DNA from: Janthinobacterium sp. FW305-129
GTDB lineage: Bacteria; Pseudomonadota; Gammaproteobacteria; Burkholderiales; Burkholderiaceae_D
Assembly: GCF_020858115.1 (NCBI RefSeq)
Contig: NZ_JACYMM010000013.1
Span: 122,844 to 186,843, forward strand
Reading direction: 5' to 3'
DNA: 64,000 bases
Both the position numbers and the translations under genes were made by a program. The notes under the pieces are model-generated. The model saw nothing but the letters and a program-made list of their open reading frames with translations. It searched no databases and had not been told where the DNA came from. Position 1 is the stretch's first letter. Every line of letters begins with the position of its first letter. Positions 22,716-32,479 of this stretch are shown piece after piece.

Positions 22716-23609
22716 ATGAAAAAAATCAGAAAAGCAGTCTTTCCCGTCGCCGGCCTGGGCAGCCGTTTCTTGCCTGCGACCAAGGCGCAACCGAAGGAAA
22801 TGTTGCCCATCGTCGACAAGCCCCTGATCCAGTACGCGGTGGAAGAAGCCGTGGCAGCAGGCATCACGGAAATGATCTTCATCACGGGCCGCAACAAGCG
22901 CGCTATCGAAGACCATTTCGATACGGCCTATGAACTGGAATCGGAGCTGGAAGCGGCCGGCAAGCGCCAATTGCTGGAAATGGTGCAAAACGTCATTCCC
23001 AAGCACATCAATTGCATTTACATCCGCCAGTCGGCGCCGCTGGGTCTGGGACATGCCGTGCTGTGCGCCCGTCCCGTGATCGGCGACGAGCCGTTTGCCG
23101 TCTTGCTGGCCGACGATTTCATGGATGTGGAAGAGGGCGTGCGCCCCGTGCTGGCGCAGATGACCGATGTCTTCCAGTATGAAAATTGCTCGCTGCTGGC
23201 GGTACAGGATGTGCCGCGCGCGGAAACCAGGCAGTACGGTATTGTGTCGGCAAAGAATTATCAGCCTGACCTGGAAGTGGTCTCGGCCATCGTGGAAAAG
23301 CCTGCGCCGGAAGAGGCGCCATCGACCCTGGCCGTGGTGGGCCGTTATGTGCTGACCAGCCGCATCTTCGGTCACCTGGAAAACCTGGGCACGGGCGCCG
23401 GCGGCGAAATCCAGTTGACGGACGGCATAGCCGCCCTGATGCGCGAAGAGCGCGTGCTGGCATACCGCTATCAGGGGCAGCGCTATGACTGCGGCTCCAA
23501 GCTCGGTTATCTGAAGGCAACGACGGCGATGGGCATGAAACATCCGGAAACGGGCGCGGCCTTCCGTACTTACTTGCAAGAATTGCAATCGACACTGGAA
23601 GCAAAATGA
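22716..23609 (+). CDS. galU: UTP-glucose-1-phosphate uridylyltransferase
   Basis: A 297-residue enzyme making UDP-glucose from UTP and glucose 1-phosphate, feeding LPS core, exopolysaccharide and trehalose synthesis. The nucleotide-binding N-terminus [20 protein letters not shown], the [12 protein letters not shown] segment and [11 protein letters not shown] (metal-binding Asp) are all present. Started at the ATG at 22716. Its stop overlaps the start of def by ATGA. Length matches the family (about 290-300). Confidence 0.97.
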   Translation: MKKIRKAVFPVAGLGSRFLPATKAQPKEMLPIVDKPLIQYAVEEAVAAGITEMIFITGRNKRAIEDHFDTAYELESELEAAGKRQLLEMVQNVIPKHINCIYIRQSAPLGLGHAVLCARPVIGDEPFAVLLADDFMDVEEGVRPVLAQMTDVFQYENCSLLAVQDVPRAETRQYGIVSAKNYQPDLEVVSAIVEKPAPEEAPSTLAVVGRYVLTSRIFGHLENLGTGAGGEIQLTDGIAALMREERVLAYRYQGQRYDCGSKLGYLKATTAMGMKHPETGAAFRTYLQELQSTLEAK

Positions 23610-24142
23610 CCGTACGCGAGATTCTGAAGATGGGCGATCCGCGTTTGCTGCGGATGGCCGAGCCCGTGCGTGAATTCGATACGCCCGAGTTGCACGCCTT
23701 GATCGCCGACATGTTCGACACCATGCATGCGGCTAATGGCGCCGGCCTGGCAGCGCCGCAGATCGGCGTCAACCTGCAGCTGGTGATCTACGGCTTCAAG
23801 CAGAATCTGCGCTATCCCGACGCGCCGCAAGTGCCGGAAACCGTGCTGATCAACCCGCTGCTGACACCTTTGTCGGAACGCAAGGAAGAGGGCTTCGAAG
23901 GTTGCCTGTCCGTGCCCGGCCTGCGCGGCAGCGTGCCGCGCTGGAGCGAGCTGCATTACGAAGGCGTCGACCAGTTCGGCCAGCCCATCAGCCGCGACTG
24001 CGACGGCTTCCATGCCCGCGTGGTGCAGCATGAAGTGGACCACCTGCACGGCATTCTGTATCCGATGCGTATCGTTGATTTTACGCAATTCGGCTATACC
24101 GAGGTCATGTTCCCCGACCTGGATCCGAACGACGACGATTGA
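23606..24142 (+). CDS. def: Peptide deformylase
   Basis: A 178-residue metallo-deformylase that removes the N-formyl group from new proteins. All three motifs are seen: [25 protein letters not shown] (metal Cys) and QHEVDHLHG (HExxH with two metal His). It lies downstream of galU rather than beside fmt, so it may be one of two deformylases. A family A repeat element and a bidirectional terminator follow. Confidence 0.96.
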   Translation: MTVREILKMGDPRLLRMAEPVREFDTPELHALIADMFDTMHAANGAGLAAPQIGVNLQLVIYGFKQNLRYPDAPQVPETVLINPLLTPLSERKEEGFEGCLSVPGLRGSVPRWSELHYEGVDQFGQPISRDCDGFHARVVQHEVDHLHGILYPMRIVDFTQFGYTEVMFPDLDPNDDD

Positions 24143-24148
24143 TCGGCT

Positions 24149-24198
24149 CCTGAGAAAACGTCCATGGCGGCGTTGCCTTGCCCTGAACGTTTTTCAGG
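24149..24198. repeat. Intergenic inverted-repeat element, family A, short form (A1)
   Basis: A 50-base element six bases after the def stop. Left arm CCTGA-g-AAAACGT (24149-24161) pairs with ACGTTTT-TCAGG (24187-24198), leaving one bulged G. The interior keeps TCCATGGCGGCGTTG and CCTTGCCCTGA but lacks the inner hairpin of copies A2 and A3. Confidence 0.75.
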
Positions 24199-24223
24199 CG
24201 CCTCGTGACTTTGGCTGTCAAAC

Positions 24224-24263
24224 AAAAAATGGCCGCGCAGCATCAGCTGGGCGGCCATTTTTT
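24224..24263. terminator. Bidirectional terminator between def and the PilZ gene
   Basis: AAAAAATGGCCGC (24224-24236) and GCGGCCATTTTTT (24251-24263) are perfect inverted repeats, giving a GC stem with T runs in both directions between two convergent genes. Confidence 0.92.
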
Positions 24264-24278
24264 ATGCCTGAAGCAATC

Positions 24279-25043
24279 CTAGCGCACCTTGCGGCTGCTG
24301 CCCAGGTTGTCGAGCAAGGTTTTCAGTTCATCCTGCATGGCCTCCGTCAGGTTCAGGAAGCGGCAGCCGATCTGCACCTGCTCGCCCAGCAGGAAGGAGC
24401 GGAAGGTGCGCGACAGGCGGATTTCCAGGTCGGCGATCATGACCTTGTCCGGCCCCAGTTCCAGGCGCACGCGCGACAGCTTGCGCCCCACGTACAGGCC
24501 CACCGTGTCGCGCGGGTGGGCGCGCATGCCGATGCCGCCGGCGGAGAAATCATACAGCTGCAATTCATACGGACGGCCCTCGAGCACGAAGGCGGCCAGG
24601 TAGTACACGCCCAGCGGCGTTTCCAGGCGCGCCGATTCGCGCCGCTCCAGCACCAGGCAATGGCTGGGGAAGTTGGTCAGGTAGACGTTTGGCCGCTCGG
24701 GATACGCCTCCCATTCGCCATTGATGGTAAATTGCAGTTTGGCGCTTTGCACCCACGACACAAACGTGGCGCCGCCTTCGGGCAGGGTCGCGCCTTCGTT
24801 GAGTTCCAGCACGAATTGCGGCAAGTCGTCGTCGACGGACAGGACGCGCGCCATGATGACGTCTTCGCCGCCCGTCGGGTAGATGGAAATGGCGTCGCCG
24901 TTATCAGCCAGGCTGCACAGGGTTTCGCCGATATCCCACGGATCGCTCATATGGTGCGGCTTGGTGCCTGGCTCCATCGGCTCGGCCACGTCAGCCAGAC
25001 TGGGGGCGCCTTTGCGCAGGGGATTAGGAATGGGATCGTTCAC
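24279..25043 (-). CDS. YcgR-type PilZ-domain c-di-GMP effector
   Basis: A 254-residue protein with an N-terminal YcgR-like beta domain (about residues 35-135) and a C-terminal PilZ domain. The c-di-GMP motif is complete: RRESARLETP (RxxxR) near residue 136 and DFSAGGIGMRAH (D/NxSxxG) near 167. In this family c-di-GMP binding slows the flagellar motor, so this is probably a flagellar brake; the chemoreceptor gene at the left end shows the organism is chemotactic. It is a single gene convergent with def. Confidence 0.88.
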   Translation of the reverse strand: MNDPIPNPLRKGAPSLADVAEPMEPGTKPHHMSDPWDIGETLCSLADNGDAISIYPTGGEDVIMARVLSVDDDLPQFVLELNEGATLPEGGATFVSWVQSAKLQFTINGEWEAYPERPNVYLTNFPSHCLVLERRESARLETPLGVYYLAAFVLEGRPYELQLYDFSAGGIGMRAHPRDTVGLYVGRKLSRVRLELGPDKVMIADLEIRLSRTFRSFLLGEQVQIGCRFLNLTEAMQDELKTLLDNLGSSRKVR

Positions 25044-25173
25044 GACGGCGTATCTCTTGTAATTTCTAATGGGGAATAGTGTATAGGTTCAGGGCAATAT
25101 TTGCTAACCAAATCACAATAATTGCCTTTGTTGCACTATTCTTGTTGCCTTCTGGATATAGATCCCGGCAAGC

Positions 25174-25923
25174 TTAAAACTGCTCGTCCGCGCTCAGGTA
25201 GCGCCATTGGCCCGTCGGCAAATCGCCCAGCTTGACCTTGCCGATGCGCACGCGTTTCAGTCCCAGTACTTTCAGGCCGACGGCTTCGCACATGCGGCGG
25301 ATCTGGCGTTTCTTGCCTTCGCGCAAGGTAAAGCTCAGCTGGTCTTCATTTTGCCAGCGCACCTTGGCCGGCAGCAGCGGCTTGCCGTCCAGCCACAGGC
25401 CATGGTTGAGTTTTTTCAGCTCGCTGTCGGGCAGGGTGCCGCCCTTGGTGTAGCTCACGCGTACCAGGTATTCCTTGTCGATATCGGTATCGTGGCCGAT
25501 CAGCTGCTTGGCCACGCGCCCATCCTGCGTCAGGACCAGCAAGCCGACGGAATCGATGTCCAGGCGGCCGGCCGCCACCAGGCTGCGCAGCTGGGTTGGG
25601 TGGAACTGTTCCGGGCTGCGGTCTTCCGCCCAGCGGTTTTCCGCCTTGATCAGGGCCACGGCGGGCGTGTAGCCGTCTTCGGCCTGGCCGCTGACATAGC
25701 CGACGGGTTTGTTGATGAGCACGGTGACGCGCTTCGATTGCTCGGCTGCCGCCTGGCGTTCCACGGTGACGCGCTGGCTCGGGAAGACTTTGCTGCCCAG
25801 CTCGGACACCACCTTGCCATCCACGCGGACCCAGCCGCGCGCGATCCATTCATCGGCTTCGCGGCGGGAGCACAGCCCCAGTTCGGACATGCGTTTGGAC
25901 AAGCGTAATAATTCTTCGGTCAT
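25174..25923 (-). CDS. rluF: 23S rRNA pseudouridine synthase, RluF/RsuA family
   Basis: A 249-residue RNA-modifying enzyme. An N-terminal S4 RNA-binding domain (RLSKRMSELGLCSRREADEW) precedes the catalytic domain, with the nucleophile Asp in AAGRLDIDSVGLLVLTQDG. The C-terminal KKRQIRRMCEAVGLKVLGLK is typical. The INKPVGYVSGQ and RWAEDRSPEQFHPT segments are most like RluF (U2604 of 23S rRNA), but assignment among RluF, RluB, RluE and RsuA rests on general similarity. It is 41 bases downstream of glnD on the same strand. Confidence 0.85.
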   Translation of the reverse strand: MTEELLRLSKRMSELGLCSRREADEWIARGWVRVDGKVVSELGSKVFPSQRVTVERQAAAEQSKRVTVLINKPVGYVSGQAEDGYTPAVALIKAENRWAEDRSPEQFHPTQLRSLVAAGRLDIDSVGLLVLTQDGRVAKQLIGHDTDIDKEYLVRVSYTKGGTLPDSELKKLNHGLWLDGKPLLPAKVRWQNEDQLSFTLREGKKRQIRRMCEAVGLKVLGLKRVRIGKVKLGDLPTGQWRYLSADEQF

Positions 25924-25964
25924 GTTGTTTCAGTTTCAGTAAGGGTAGGCGCTGCGCGGAAAGC

Positions 25965-28532
25965 TTACACTTTCAGCGCATCGAGTAAATCGGTTTCCAG
26001 CAATATCTGGTTGCGGGCATTGTTGAGCGCGGGACCGTCGACGAGGAAAACGTCTTCGACCCGCTCGCCCAGGGTCATGATCTTGGCCGTGTGCAAGTTG
26101 ATGCGGTACTTGGTCAGCACGTTGGCGATCGCGTACAGCAGGCCCGTGCGGTCGTTGGCGGCCACCGACAGCAGGTAGTACTGGCCTTTTTCATCGGGCC
26201 GCAAGTCCACCGTCGGCTGGAAGGGGAAGGTGCGCGACAGGCGCGACAGCCGTCCCTTGCCCGGCGGCGGCAGCGGCGTCTGCGACTGCAGCAGCTCGCC
26301 CAGCTCATGCTCGATCAGGCTGATGATGTCGCGGTAGCTCTTGGCGAAGTTTTGCTCGGTGACGAGGAAGGTGTCGAGCGCATAGCCATTTTTCGTCGTG
26401 TGGATCTTCGCGTCGAGGATGCTGAAATTCTTGCGGTCGAAATAGCTGCAGATGCGCGCGAACAGGTCCGGCTGGTCGGGAATGTACACGGCCACCTGCA
26501 AGCCTTCGCCGATGGGCGCCAGCCGGCATTTTACCACCGGCAACTTGCTGTCGAGCTTGTCATACAGCGAGCGCGTCTGCCAGGCGATGTCCGAGGCGTC
26601 GTGGCGCAGGAAATACGCCACGTCCAGCTGCTGCCACAGCTTTACATGCGCATCGGGCGGCAAGCCGTACAGGCGCAGTGTGGCCAGCGCTTCCTGCTGG
26701 CGGTTCTTCAGTTCGCGGTCAGCCGTGTGCGGCTCGCCGCCCAGCACGCGCAGGGTGATCTTGTACAGGTCTTCCAGCAGCTTGCCTTTCCAGGCATTCC
26801 ACACTTTCGGACTGGTGCCGCGGATGTCGGCCACCGTCAGCAGGTACAGGCCCGTCAGGTGGCGCTCGTCCTTGACCACTTTCGCAAAGGCGGCGATGAC
26901 GTCCGGGTCGGACAGATCTTGCTTTTGTGCAACTTGTGACATGGTCAGGTGATTTTCCACCAAGAAAGCCACCAGTTCCGTGTCATCAAACGACAGGCCG
27001 TGGTCCTGGCAGAACTGGGTGGCGTCGGCCACGCCCAGCTTCGAGTGGTCGCCGCCGCGGCCCTTGGCGATGTCGTGGAACAGGGCCGCCACGTACAGCA
27101 GCCACGATTGCGAGAAATCGGCCATCAGCTGGCTGCAGAACGGGTACTCGTGCGCATGTTCGCTCATGGTGAAGCGGCGCATGTTGCGCACCACCATCAA
27201 AATGTGCTGGTCGACCGTGTACACGTGGAACAGGTCGTGCTGCATCTGGCCCACGATGCGGCGGAAATTCGGCAGGTAGCGCCCCAGGATGCTCATCTCG
27301 TTCATGCGCCGCAGCGCATGGATGATGCCGACCGGGGCTTGCATGATGCGCAGGAAGAGGGCGCGGTTGACGGGGTCCTGGCGGAAGGCGGCGTCGATCT
27401 TGAAGCGCGCGTGCCACAGGGCCCGCGTGGCGCGCGAGGTCATGCCCTTCAGGGCCGGGCGCTCCGTCATCAGCACGAAGATTTCCAGCATGGCCGAAGG
27501 ATATTGCTCGAACGTATCGTCGGCGCTGATGTCGATCAGGCTGTTGACTTCATTGAAGCGTTCGTTGATGGGCACGGCCACGTCGTCCTGCGGAAACAGC
27601 CGCGCCTCGATGTTTTGCAGCAGAATCGTGTTGAGCTGGGTCACGGTCTTGGCGGCCCAGTAATAGCGCTGCATGAGGAATTCGCTGGCGCGGCGCATGT
27701 GCGGCCCGCTGCCCGTCGCCTGCAAGCCCAGCGATTCGGCGATGGCCGTCTGCACGTCGAACACGAGGCGGTCTTCGCGCCGCCCAGCATGCAGGTGCAG
27801 GCGCACGCGGATATCCTTGAAGGCGCGTTCCTTTTCCATCAGCTGGCGCGCTTCCGTCAGGGTGATCAGGCCGCCAGTTGCCAGCGTGCGCCACGAGTTC
27901 GCCAGGCCGGCCGCCTTGGCCACCCACAAAATCACCTGCAGGTCGCGCAGGCCGCCCGGGCTTTCCTTGCAATTCGGTTCCAGGCTGAAGGCCGTGTCTT
28001 CATATTTGGCATGGCGCTGGCGCATTTCAGCCGTTTTTGCCTGGAAAAATGCCTGCGGATCCATCGCCGCATCGTAGCGCTGCTGCAATTGCGCGAACAG
28101 GTCCGCATTGCCGCACACAAGGCGCGCTTCGAGCAAGCTCGTTTGCACGGTGATGTCGGCCTTCGATTCGACCAGGCACTCGTCGACCGTGCGGATGCTG
28201 TGGCCGATTTCCAGCCCCAGGTCCCACAGCAGCTGCACCAGTTCTTCCAGTTTTTCCTGCGCGGCCGCGTCCGGCGCCTGTTGCAGCAGGATCAGCAGGT
28301 CGACGTCGGAATACGGAAACAGTTCGCCGCGGCCATAGCCGCCCACGCCCACCAGGGAAGTGCCTGGCGGCAAGCCCGCTTCCTGCCAGGCGCGCGCCAG
28401 CACCCCGTCGACGCTGTGGCGCAGGCTGCGCAGCAGTTTTTCAGGCTTGCCGTCGGCCTGGAAGGCCGCAATGACGACCTGGCGGTCGGCTTTCAGTTGC
28501 TGTTTCAGCTGTTCCCGAACTTGCTTTTTCAT
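25965..28532 (-). CDS. glnD: Bifunctional PII uridylyltransferase / uridylyl-removing enzyme
   Basis: An 855-residue nitrogen sensor that uridylylates PII when glutamine is low and removes UMP when it is high. The nucleotidyltransferase motif GVGGYGRGELFPYSDVDLLI is near residues 63-82, the HD hydrolase motif is FHDIAKGRGGDHS near 489, and two C-terminal ACT domains (glutamine sensing) occupy about 680-855. Its start at 28532 lies 35 bases after map on the same strand, a conserved map-glnD arrangement. Length fits the family (about 850-890). Confidence 0.97.
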   Translation of the reverse strand: MKKQVREQLKQQLKADRQVVIAAFQADGKPEKLLRSLRHSVDGVLARAWQEAGLPPGTSLVGVGGYGRGELFPYSDVDLLILLQQAPDAAAQEKLEELVQLLWDLGLEIGHSIRTVDECLVESKADITVQTSLLEARLVCGNADLFAQLQQRYDAAMDPQAFFQAKTAEMRQRHAKYEDTAFSLEPNCKESPGGLRDLQVILWVAKAAGLANSWRTLATGGLITLTEARQLMEKERAFKDIRVRLHLHAGRREDRLVFDVQTAIAESLGLQATGSGPHMRRASEFLMQRYYWAAKTVTQLNTILLQNIEARLFPQDDVAVPINERFNEVNSLIDISADDTFEQYPSAMLEIFVLMTERPALKGMTSRATRALWHARFKIDAAFRQDPVNRALFLRIMQAPVGIIHALRRMNEMSILGRYLPNFRRIVGQMQHDLFHVYTVDQHILMVVRNMRRFTMSEHAHEYPFCSQLMADFSQSWLLYVAALFHDIAKGRGGDHSKLGVADATQFCQDHGLSFDDTELVAFLVENHLTMSQVAQKQDLSDPDVIAAFAKVVKDERHLTGLYLLTVADIRGTSPKVWNAWKGKLLEDLYKITLRVLGGEPHTADRELKNRQQEALATLRLYGLPPDAHVKLWQQLDVAYFLRHDASDIAWQTRSLYDKLDSKLPVVKCRLAPIGEGLQVAVYIPDQPDLFARICSYFDRKNFSILDAKIHTTKNGYALDTFLVTEQNFAKSYRDIISLIEHELGELLQSQTPLPPPGKGRLSRLSRTFPFQPTVDLRPDEKGQYYLLSVAANDRTGLLYAIANVLTKYRINLHTAKIMTLGERVEDVFLVDGPALNNARNQILLETDLLDALKV

Positions 28533-28567
28533 CTGGGCCCTGGGTGGCGGTGCGTGGGATGGAAGAA

Positions 28568-29380
28568 TCAGGCTTTGTTCAGGATCAAGGCGGGCGGTGG
28601 CGGCATGCCGGGCGAGACGGTCAGCACTTCATAGCCCGTTTCCGTCACCAGCACCGTGTGTTCCCATTGCGCCGACAGGCTGCGGTCCTTGGTTTTGATG
28701 GTCCAGCCATCGTTCATTTCGCGGATTTCGCGGCGGCCCGAGTTGATCATCGGTTCCACGGTGAAAATCATGCCCGCTTCCAGGCGTTCCAGGGTGCCTG
28801 GCTTGCCGTAATGCAACACTTGCGGTTCTTCGTGGAAGACTTTGCCGATGCCATGGCCGCAGAATTCGCGCACCACGCTGTAGCCGGCTTTTTCCGCGTG
28901 CTGCTGGATGGCGTGGCCGATATCGCCCAGGTGGGCGCCCGGCTTGATCTGGTCGATTCCCAGCCACATGCATTCATAGGTGATTTCCGACAGGCGCTTG
29001 GCCAGGATGGTGGGCGTGCCGACGAGGAACATGCGGCTGTTGTCGCCGTGGTAGCCATCCTTGATGACGGTGATGTCGAGGTTGACGGAATCGCCGCTTT
29101 TCAAGACCTTGTCGCCAGGAATGCCGTGGCAGATGACGTCGTTGACGGAGGTGCAGATGGCTTTCGGGTAGGGGGTGTAGCCGGGCGGACAGTAGTTCAG
29201 CGGGGCAGGGATGGTGCCCTGCACGTTGACCATGTATTCGTGGCACAGGCGATCGAGCTCGCCCGTGGTGACGCCCACCTTGACGAAGGGCGTGATGTAG
29301 TCGAGTACTTCGGCGCCGAGCTTGCCGGCGATGCGCATGCCTTCGATGTCGGCGGGGGTATTGATACGGATGGTGGACAT
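28568..29380 (-). CDS. map: Methionine aminopeptidase, type I
   Basis: A 270-residue metalloprotease removing initiator Met. Metal ligands are visible in the conserved blocks SGDSVNLDITVIKDGYHGDNS (two Asp), GHGIGKVFHEEPQVLHYG (His) and TVEPMINSG (Glu), with a final Glu in QWEHTVLVTE. I chose the ATG at 29380; an upstream TTG at 29401 would add seven residues, and neither start has a good ribosome binding site. It diverges from rpsB, a conserved arrangement in proteobacteria. Confidence 0.95.
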   Translation of the reverse strand: MSTIRINTPADIEGMRIAGKLGAEVLDYITPFVKVGVTTGELDRLCHEYMVNVQGTIPAPLNYCPPGYTPYPKAICTSVNDVICHGIPGDKVLKSGDSVNLDITVIKDGYHGDNSRMFLVGTPTILAKRLSEITYECMWLGIDQIKPGAHLGDIGHAIQQHAEKAGYSVVREFCGHGIGKVFHEEPQVLHYGKPGTLERLEAGMIFTVEPMINSGRREIREMNDGWTIKTKDRSLSAQWEHTVLVTETGYEVLTVSPGMPPPPALILNKA

Positions 29381-29618
29381 GGTGTAATTCGCAATCTGCA
29401 AGAATTCAGGTGAAAAGCACAGACCATTCCTGCCAGATGGGGAAAAGTCTGCAAATATGTCGAAATTATAAACGAGGCGCCCTGAATCCGCCGCCTCCTT
29501 CCTATGGCTGAGGCGGGGATTTGTGGGGGAAACGGCGCTCTATCGGCGGTGGCGCCACGTCTTGCACCAAGGTGGTGCGTTGAGTGTTTCCGCAGGGCCG
29601 GCGTTTTGCAGTGCGGAC

Positions 29619-29647
29619 TTGATGCGGCGGTCATTTCAGTGTAGAAT
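29619..29647 (+). promoter_or_regulatory. rpsB-tsf promoter
   Basis: TTGATG (29619-29624), a 17-base spacer and TAGAAT (29642-29647). A strong sigma-70 promoter is expected for a ribosomal protein unit and no better candidate lies between map and rpsB. Confidence 0.75.
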
Positions 29648-29653
29648 CCCGGG

Positions 29654-29780
29654 TTGCTTGAATTCTCTTTTGAGCAATGCAGTAAATAGTGTCTTTAATT
29701 TATATAAACACGCGAATCCGGTCGACAAGGGTGCCTGTATGGTGACTGATCGGATTCCAGACCCAACCCTGGAGTTAATA
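29654..29780 (+). promoter_or_regulatory. Structured rpsB leader, candidate S2 autoregulation site
   Basis: An untranslated leader of about 125 bases. GAATCCG (29714-29720) pairs with CGGATTC (29751-29757), enclosing GTGCCTGTATGGTGAC. In proteobacteria S2 represses its own mRNA through a structured rpsB leader; this stem sits about 23 bases before the start codon and is the likely equivalent. GGAG for rpsB lies just after it. Confidence 0.5.
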
Positions 29781-30533
29781 ATGTCCGTAACAATGCGCGA
29801 AATGCTGGAAGCCGGTGTCCACTTTGGTCACCAAACCCGTTTTTGGAACCCAAAAATGGCACCGTTCATCTTCGGCCATCGCAACAAGATCCACATCATC
29901 AACCTGGAAAAAACCATGGCGATGTACCAGGACGCAATGAAGCACGTGCGTCAACTGGCTGCAAACCGTGGCACCATCCTGATGGTTGGCACCAAGCGTC
30001 AAGCTCGCGAAATCATCGCTGCTGAAGCACAACGCGCTGGCGTGCCTTTCGTTGATCAACGTTGGTTGGGCGGTATGCTGACCAACTTCAAAACGATCAA
30101 AACCTCGATCAAGCGCCTGAAGGACATGGAAGCGATGATCGAAGACGGTTCGATCGAGAAGCTGTCGAAAAAAGAAGCGCTGATGTTCTCCCGCGAAATG
30201 ATCAAGCTGCAAAAATCGATCGGCGGCATCAAGGACATGGGCGGCATTCCTGACGCAATCTTCGTCGTCGACGTCGGCTACCACAAAGGCGCGATCACCG
30301 AAGCAGCTAAACTGGGTATCCCGGTCATCGGCGTTGTCGATACCAACCACTCCCCAGAAGGCGTGAACTTCGTGATCCCAGGTAACGATGACTCCTCGAA
30401 AGCCATCATGTTGTACGCTCGCGGTGTTGCTGACGCAATTATCGAAGGCCGTGCAGCTGCCGGTAACGAAGTTGTTGAAATGGTTAAAGCAGCCGCTGGC
30501 GACGAATTCGTCGAAGTAAACGAACAGGCTTAA
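29781..30533 (+). CDS. rpsB: 30S ribosomal protein S2
   Basis: A 250-residue S2 protein, on the back of the 30S head-body junction. The opening [20 protein letters not shown] and the downstream [13 protein letters not shown] and [18 protein letters not shown] segments are diagnostic. Start at 29781 follows GGAG. Codon choice here is visibly more biased (CGT, GAA, CTG) than in neighbours, as expected of a highly expressed gene. It is the first gene of the rpsB-tsf unit; hairpins after it probably moderate read-through to tsf. Confidence 0.99.
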   Translation: MSVTMREMLEAGVHFGHQTRFWNPKMAPFIFGHRNKIHIINLEKTMAMYQDAMKHVRQLAANRGTILMVGTKRQAREIIAAEAQRAGVPFVDQRWLGGMLTNFKTIKTSIKRLKDMEAMIEDGSIEKLSKKEALMFSREMIKLQKSIGGIKDMGGIPDAIFVVDVGYHKGAITEAAKLGIPVIGVVDTNHSPEGVNFVIPGNDDSSKAIMLYARGVADAIIEGRAAAGNEVVEMVKAAAGDEFVEVNEQA

Positions 30534-30539
30534 TGGCCA

Positions 30540-30612
30540 GGCTATCGCAGGATAGCCGTTTGTAAGCACAGCAGTAAGGGAAAAGGGGTGGCAGCAGCTC
30601 CCCCTTTTTTTT
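30540..30612 (+). terminator. Terminator/attenuator between rpsB and tsf
   Basis: A stem GGCTATC-GCAG-GATAGCC (30540-30557) is followed by AAAAGGGG (30581-30588) pairing with the C/T run at 30600-30607 and eight T. It probably sets the S2 to EF-Ts ratio, as in other proteobacteria. Confidence 0.8.
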
Positions 30613-30691
30613 AACAAAAAAACGATAGTGACCGCTGGCGAGGCATGCATGCCCGGCCGCGACTATCGACTCACCGAATCAGGAGAAACAC

Positions 30692-31603
30692 ATGGCAGCG
30701 ATTACAGCAGCGATGGTAGGCGAATTGCGCGGCAAAACCGACGCACCAATGATGGAATGCAAAAAAGCACTGACCGAAGCCGAAGGCGACATGGCGCGTG
30801 CGGAAGAGATCCTGCGCGTCAAACTGGGCGGCAAGGCATCGAAAGCATCGGCGCGCATCACCGCTGAAGGCGTCGTGGCAACCTACATCGCCAACGGCGT
30901 AGGCGCCCTGGTCGAAGTGAACTCGGAAACCGACTTCGTTGCGAAAAACGACGATTTCCTGGCACTGGCCAACAACGCTGCCCGCCTGGTAGCAGAACAC
31001 AACCCGGCTGACGTGGCTGCCCTGCTGGCCCTGCCACTCGACGGCAAGACCCTGGACGAAGTGCGCGCTGCCCTGATCGGCAAAATCGGCGAAAACATGA
31101 CCATCCGCCGCTTCCAGCGTTTCGAAACCAGCGCCAAGCTGGCTTCGTACCTGCACGGTTCGCGCATTGGCGTGATCGTCGAATTCGACGGTGCCGATGA
31201 GCAAGTAGGCAAGGACGTGGCCATGCACATCGCTGCCATGAAGCCAGTATCGCTGTCGTCGAACGAAGTTCCTGCGGAACTGATCGAAAAAGAGCGTTCG
31301 GTTGCACAACTGAAAGCCGAAGAAGACGCAGCCAAAGCGGCCGCCGAAGGCAAGCCAGCGCAATCGCCGGAAATCCTGGCCAAGCGCCTGGAAGGTTCCG
31401 TACAGAAGTTCCTGAAAGAAGTATCGCTGCTGAACCAGGCTTTCGTGAAAAACGACAAGCTGTCGGTTGAGCAAATGCTGAAGGCGGCTAACACCAGCGT
31501 CAAAGGTTTCGCCATGTACGTAGTGGGCGAGGGCATCGAGAAGAAGCAAGACGACTTCGCAGCAGAAGTCGCAGCACAGATGGCTGCCTCCCAGGGAGCG
31601 TAA
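30692..31603 (+). CDS. tsf: Elongation factor Ts
   Basis: A 303-residue nucleotide exchange factor for EF-Tu. The N-terminal UBA-like domain reads [20 protein letters not shown], followed by [13 protein letters not shown], the TDFVxKN motif that contacts EF-Tu helix D. The coiled-coil insertion and C-terminal module are present. The start at 30692 follows AGGAG. A terminator follows the stop. Length is slightly above E. coli (283). Confidence 0.99.
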   Translation: MAAITAAMVGELRGKTDAPMMECKKALTEAEGDMARAEEILRVKLGGKASKASARITAEGVVATYIANGVGALVEVNSETDFVAKNDDFLALANNAARLVAEHNPADVAALLALPLDGKTLDEVRAALIGKIGENMTIRRFQRFETSAKLASYLHGSRIGVIVEFDGADEQVGKDVAMHIAAMKPVSLSSNEVPAELIEKERSVAQLKAEEDAAKAAAEGKPAQSPEILAKRLEGSVQKFLKEVSLLNQAFVKNDKLSVEQMLKAANTSVKGFAMYVVGEGIEKKQDDFAAEVAAQMAASQGA

Positions 31604-31609
31604 GTAAAG

Positions 31610-31632
31610 CGGGCCGAGAGGCCCGTTTTTTT
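31610..31632 (+). terminator. Intrinsic terminator after tsf
   Basis: CGGGCC (31610-31615) and GGCCCG (31620-31625) around GAGA, followed by seven T. Confidence 0.88.
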
Positions 31633-31750
31633 GGCCCGCCCGCACCTGCCGTGCCGGGCGGCGGCATGGGCAGTCCCGCGCGCCTATCCGGCGCTGCAAG
31701 GCGCTGCGCCATGTCATACTCGAATAACCTCATTTATGGAGCCCCAGCTC

Positions 31751-32467
31751 ATGTCAAAACCAGCCTACAAGCGCGTCCTCCTCAAGTTGTCCGGCGAAGC
31801 CCTGATGGGTGATGATCCCTACGGCATCAACCGCGCCACGATCGAGCGCATGGTGGCCGATGTGGCCGAGGTGGCGAAGTTGGGTGTGGAACTGGCAATC
31901 GTGATTGGCGGCGGCAATATCTTCCGCGGCGTCGCGCCCGGCGCGCAAGGCATGGACCGTGCCACCGCCGACTACATGGGCATGCTGGCCACGGTGATGA
32001 ACGCACTGGCCCTGGCCGATGCCATGCGCCACGTGGGCATCACCGCGCGCGTCATGTCGGCCATCGGCATCGAACAAGTCGTCGAGCCGTACGTCCGCCC
32101 GAAAGCCCTGCAATACCTGGAAGAAGGTAAAGTAGTGGTCTTCGCCGCCGGCACCGGCAATCCGTTCTTCACCACCGACACGGCAGCCGCCCTGCGCGGT
32201 TCCGAGATCAGCGCCGAGATCGTCCTGAAGGCCACCAAGGTCGACGGCGTCTACACGGCCGATCCGAAGAAGGATCCGAACGCCACCCTGTTCCACACGA
32301 TTACGTTCGACGACGCCATCGCCAAGCACCTGCAAGTGATGGATGCCACCGCATTCGCCCTGTGCCGCGACCAGAAACTGCCAATTAAAGTGTTTTCGAT
32401 CACCAAGCCAGGCGCGCTGATGCGCGTCATCATGGGCGAAGATGAAGGCACCTTGGTTCACGTATAA
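31751..32467 (+). CDS. pyrH: UMP kinase
   Basis: A 238-residue hexameric amino-acid-kinase-fold enzyme phosphorylating UMP to UDP, feeding both nucleotide pools and UDP-sugars. Landmarks are [15 protein letters not shown], the [10 protein letters not shown] glycine loop, [16 protein letters not shown] and [13 protein letters not shown] start it at the ATG at 31751 and not at the longer upstream frame, which would include the tsf terminator region. It is separated from frr by 177 bases that hold repeat element A2. Confidence 0.98.
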   Translation: MSKPAYKRVLLKLSGEALMGDDPYGINRATIERMVADVAEVAKLGVELAIVIGGGNIFRGVAPGAQGMDRATADYMGMLATVMNALALADAMRHVGITARVMSAIGIEQVVEPYVRPKALQYLEEGKVVVFAAGTGNPFFTTDTAAALRGSEISAEIVLKATKVDGVYTADPKKDPNATLFHTITFDDAIAKHLQVMDATAFALCRDQKLPIKVFSITKPGALMRVIMGEDEGTLVHV

Positions 32468-32479
32468 GGGAAGCGGAGC

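Larger units (their letters stand above)
29381..29780. other. map-rpsB divergent intergenic region
   Basis: 400 bases with no gene. The right half holds the rpsB promoter (29619-29647) and a leader of about 125 bases. The left half must contain the map start signals; I see only a GC-rich inverted repeat near 29490-29513 and no confident map promoter. Confidence 0.6.
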
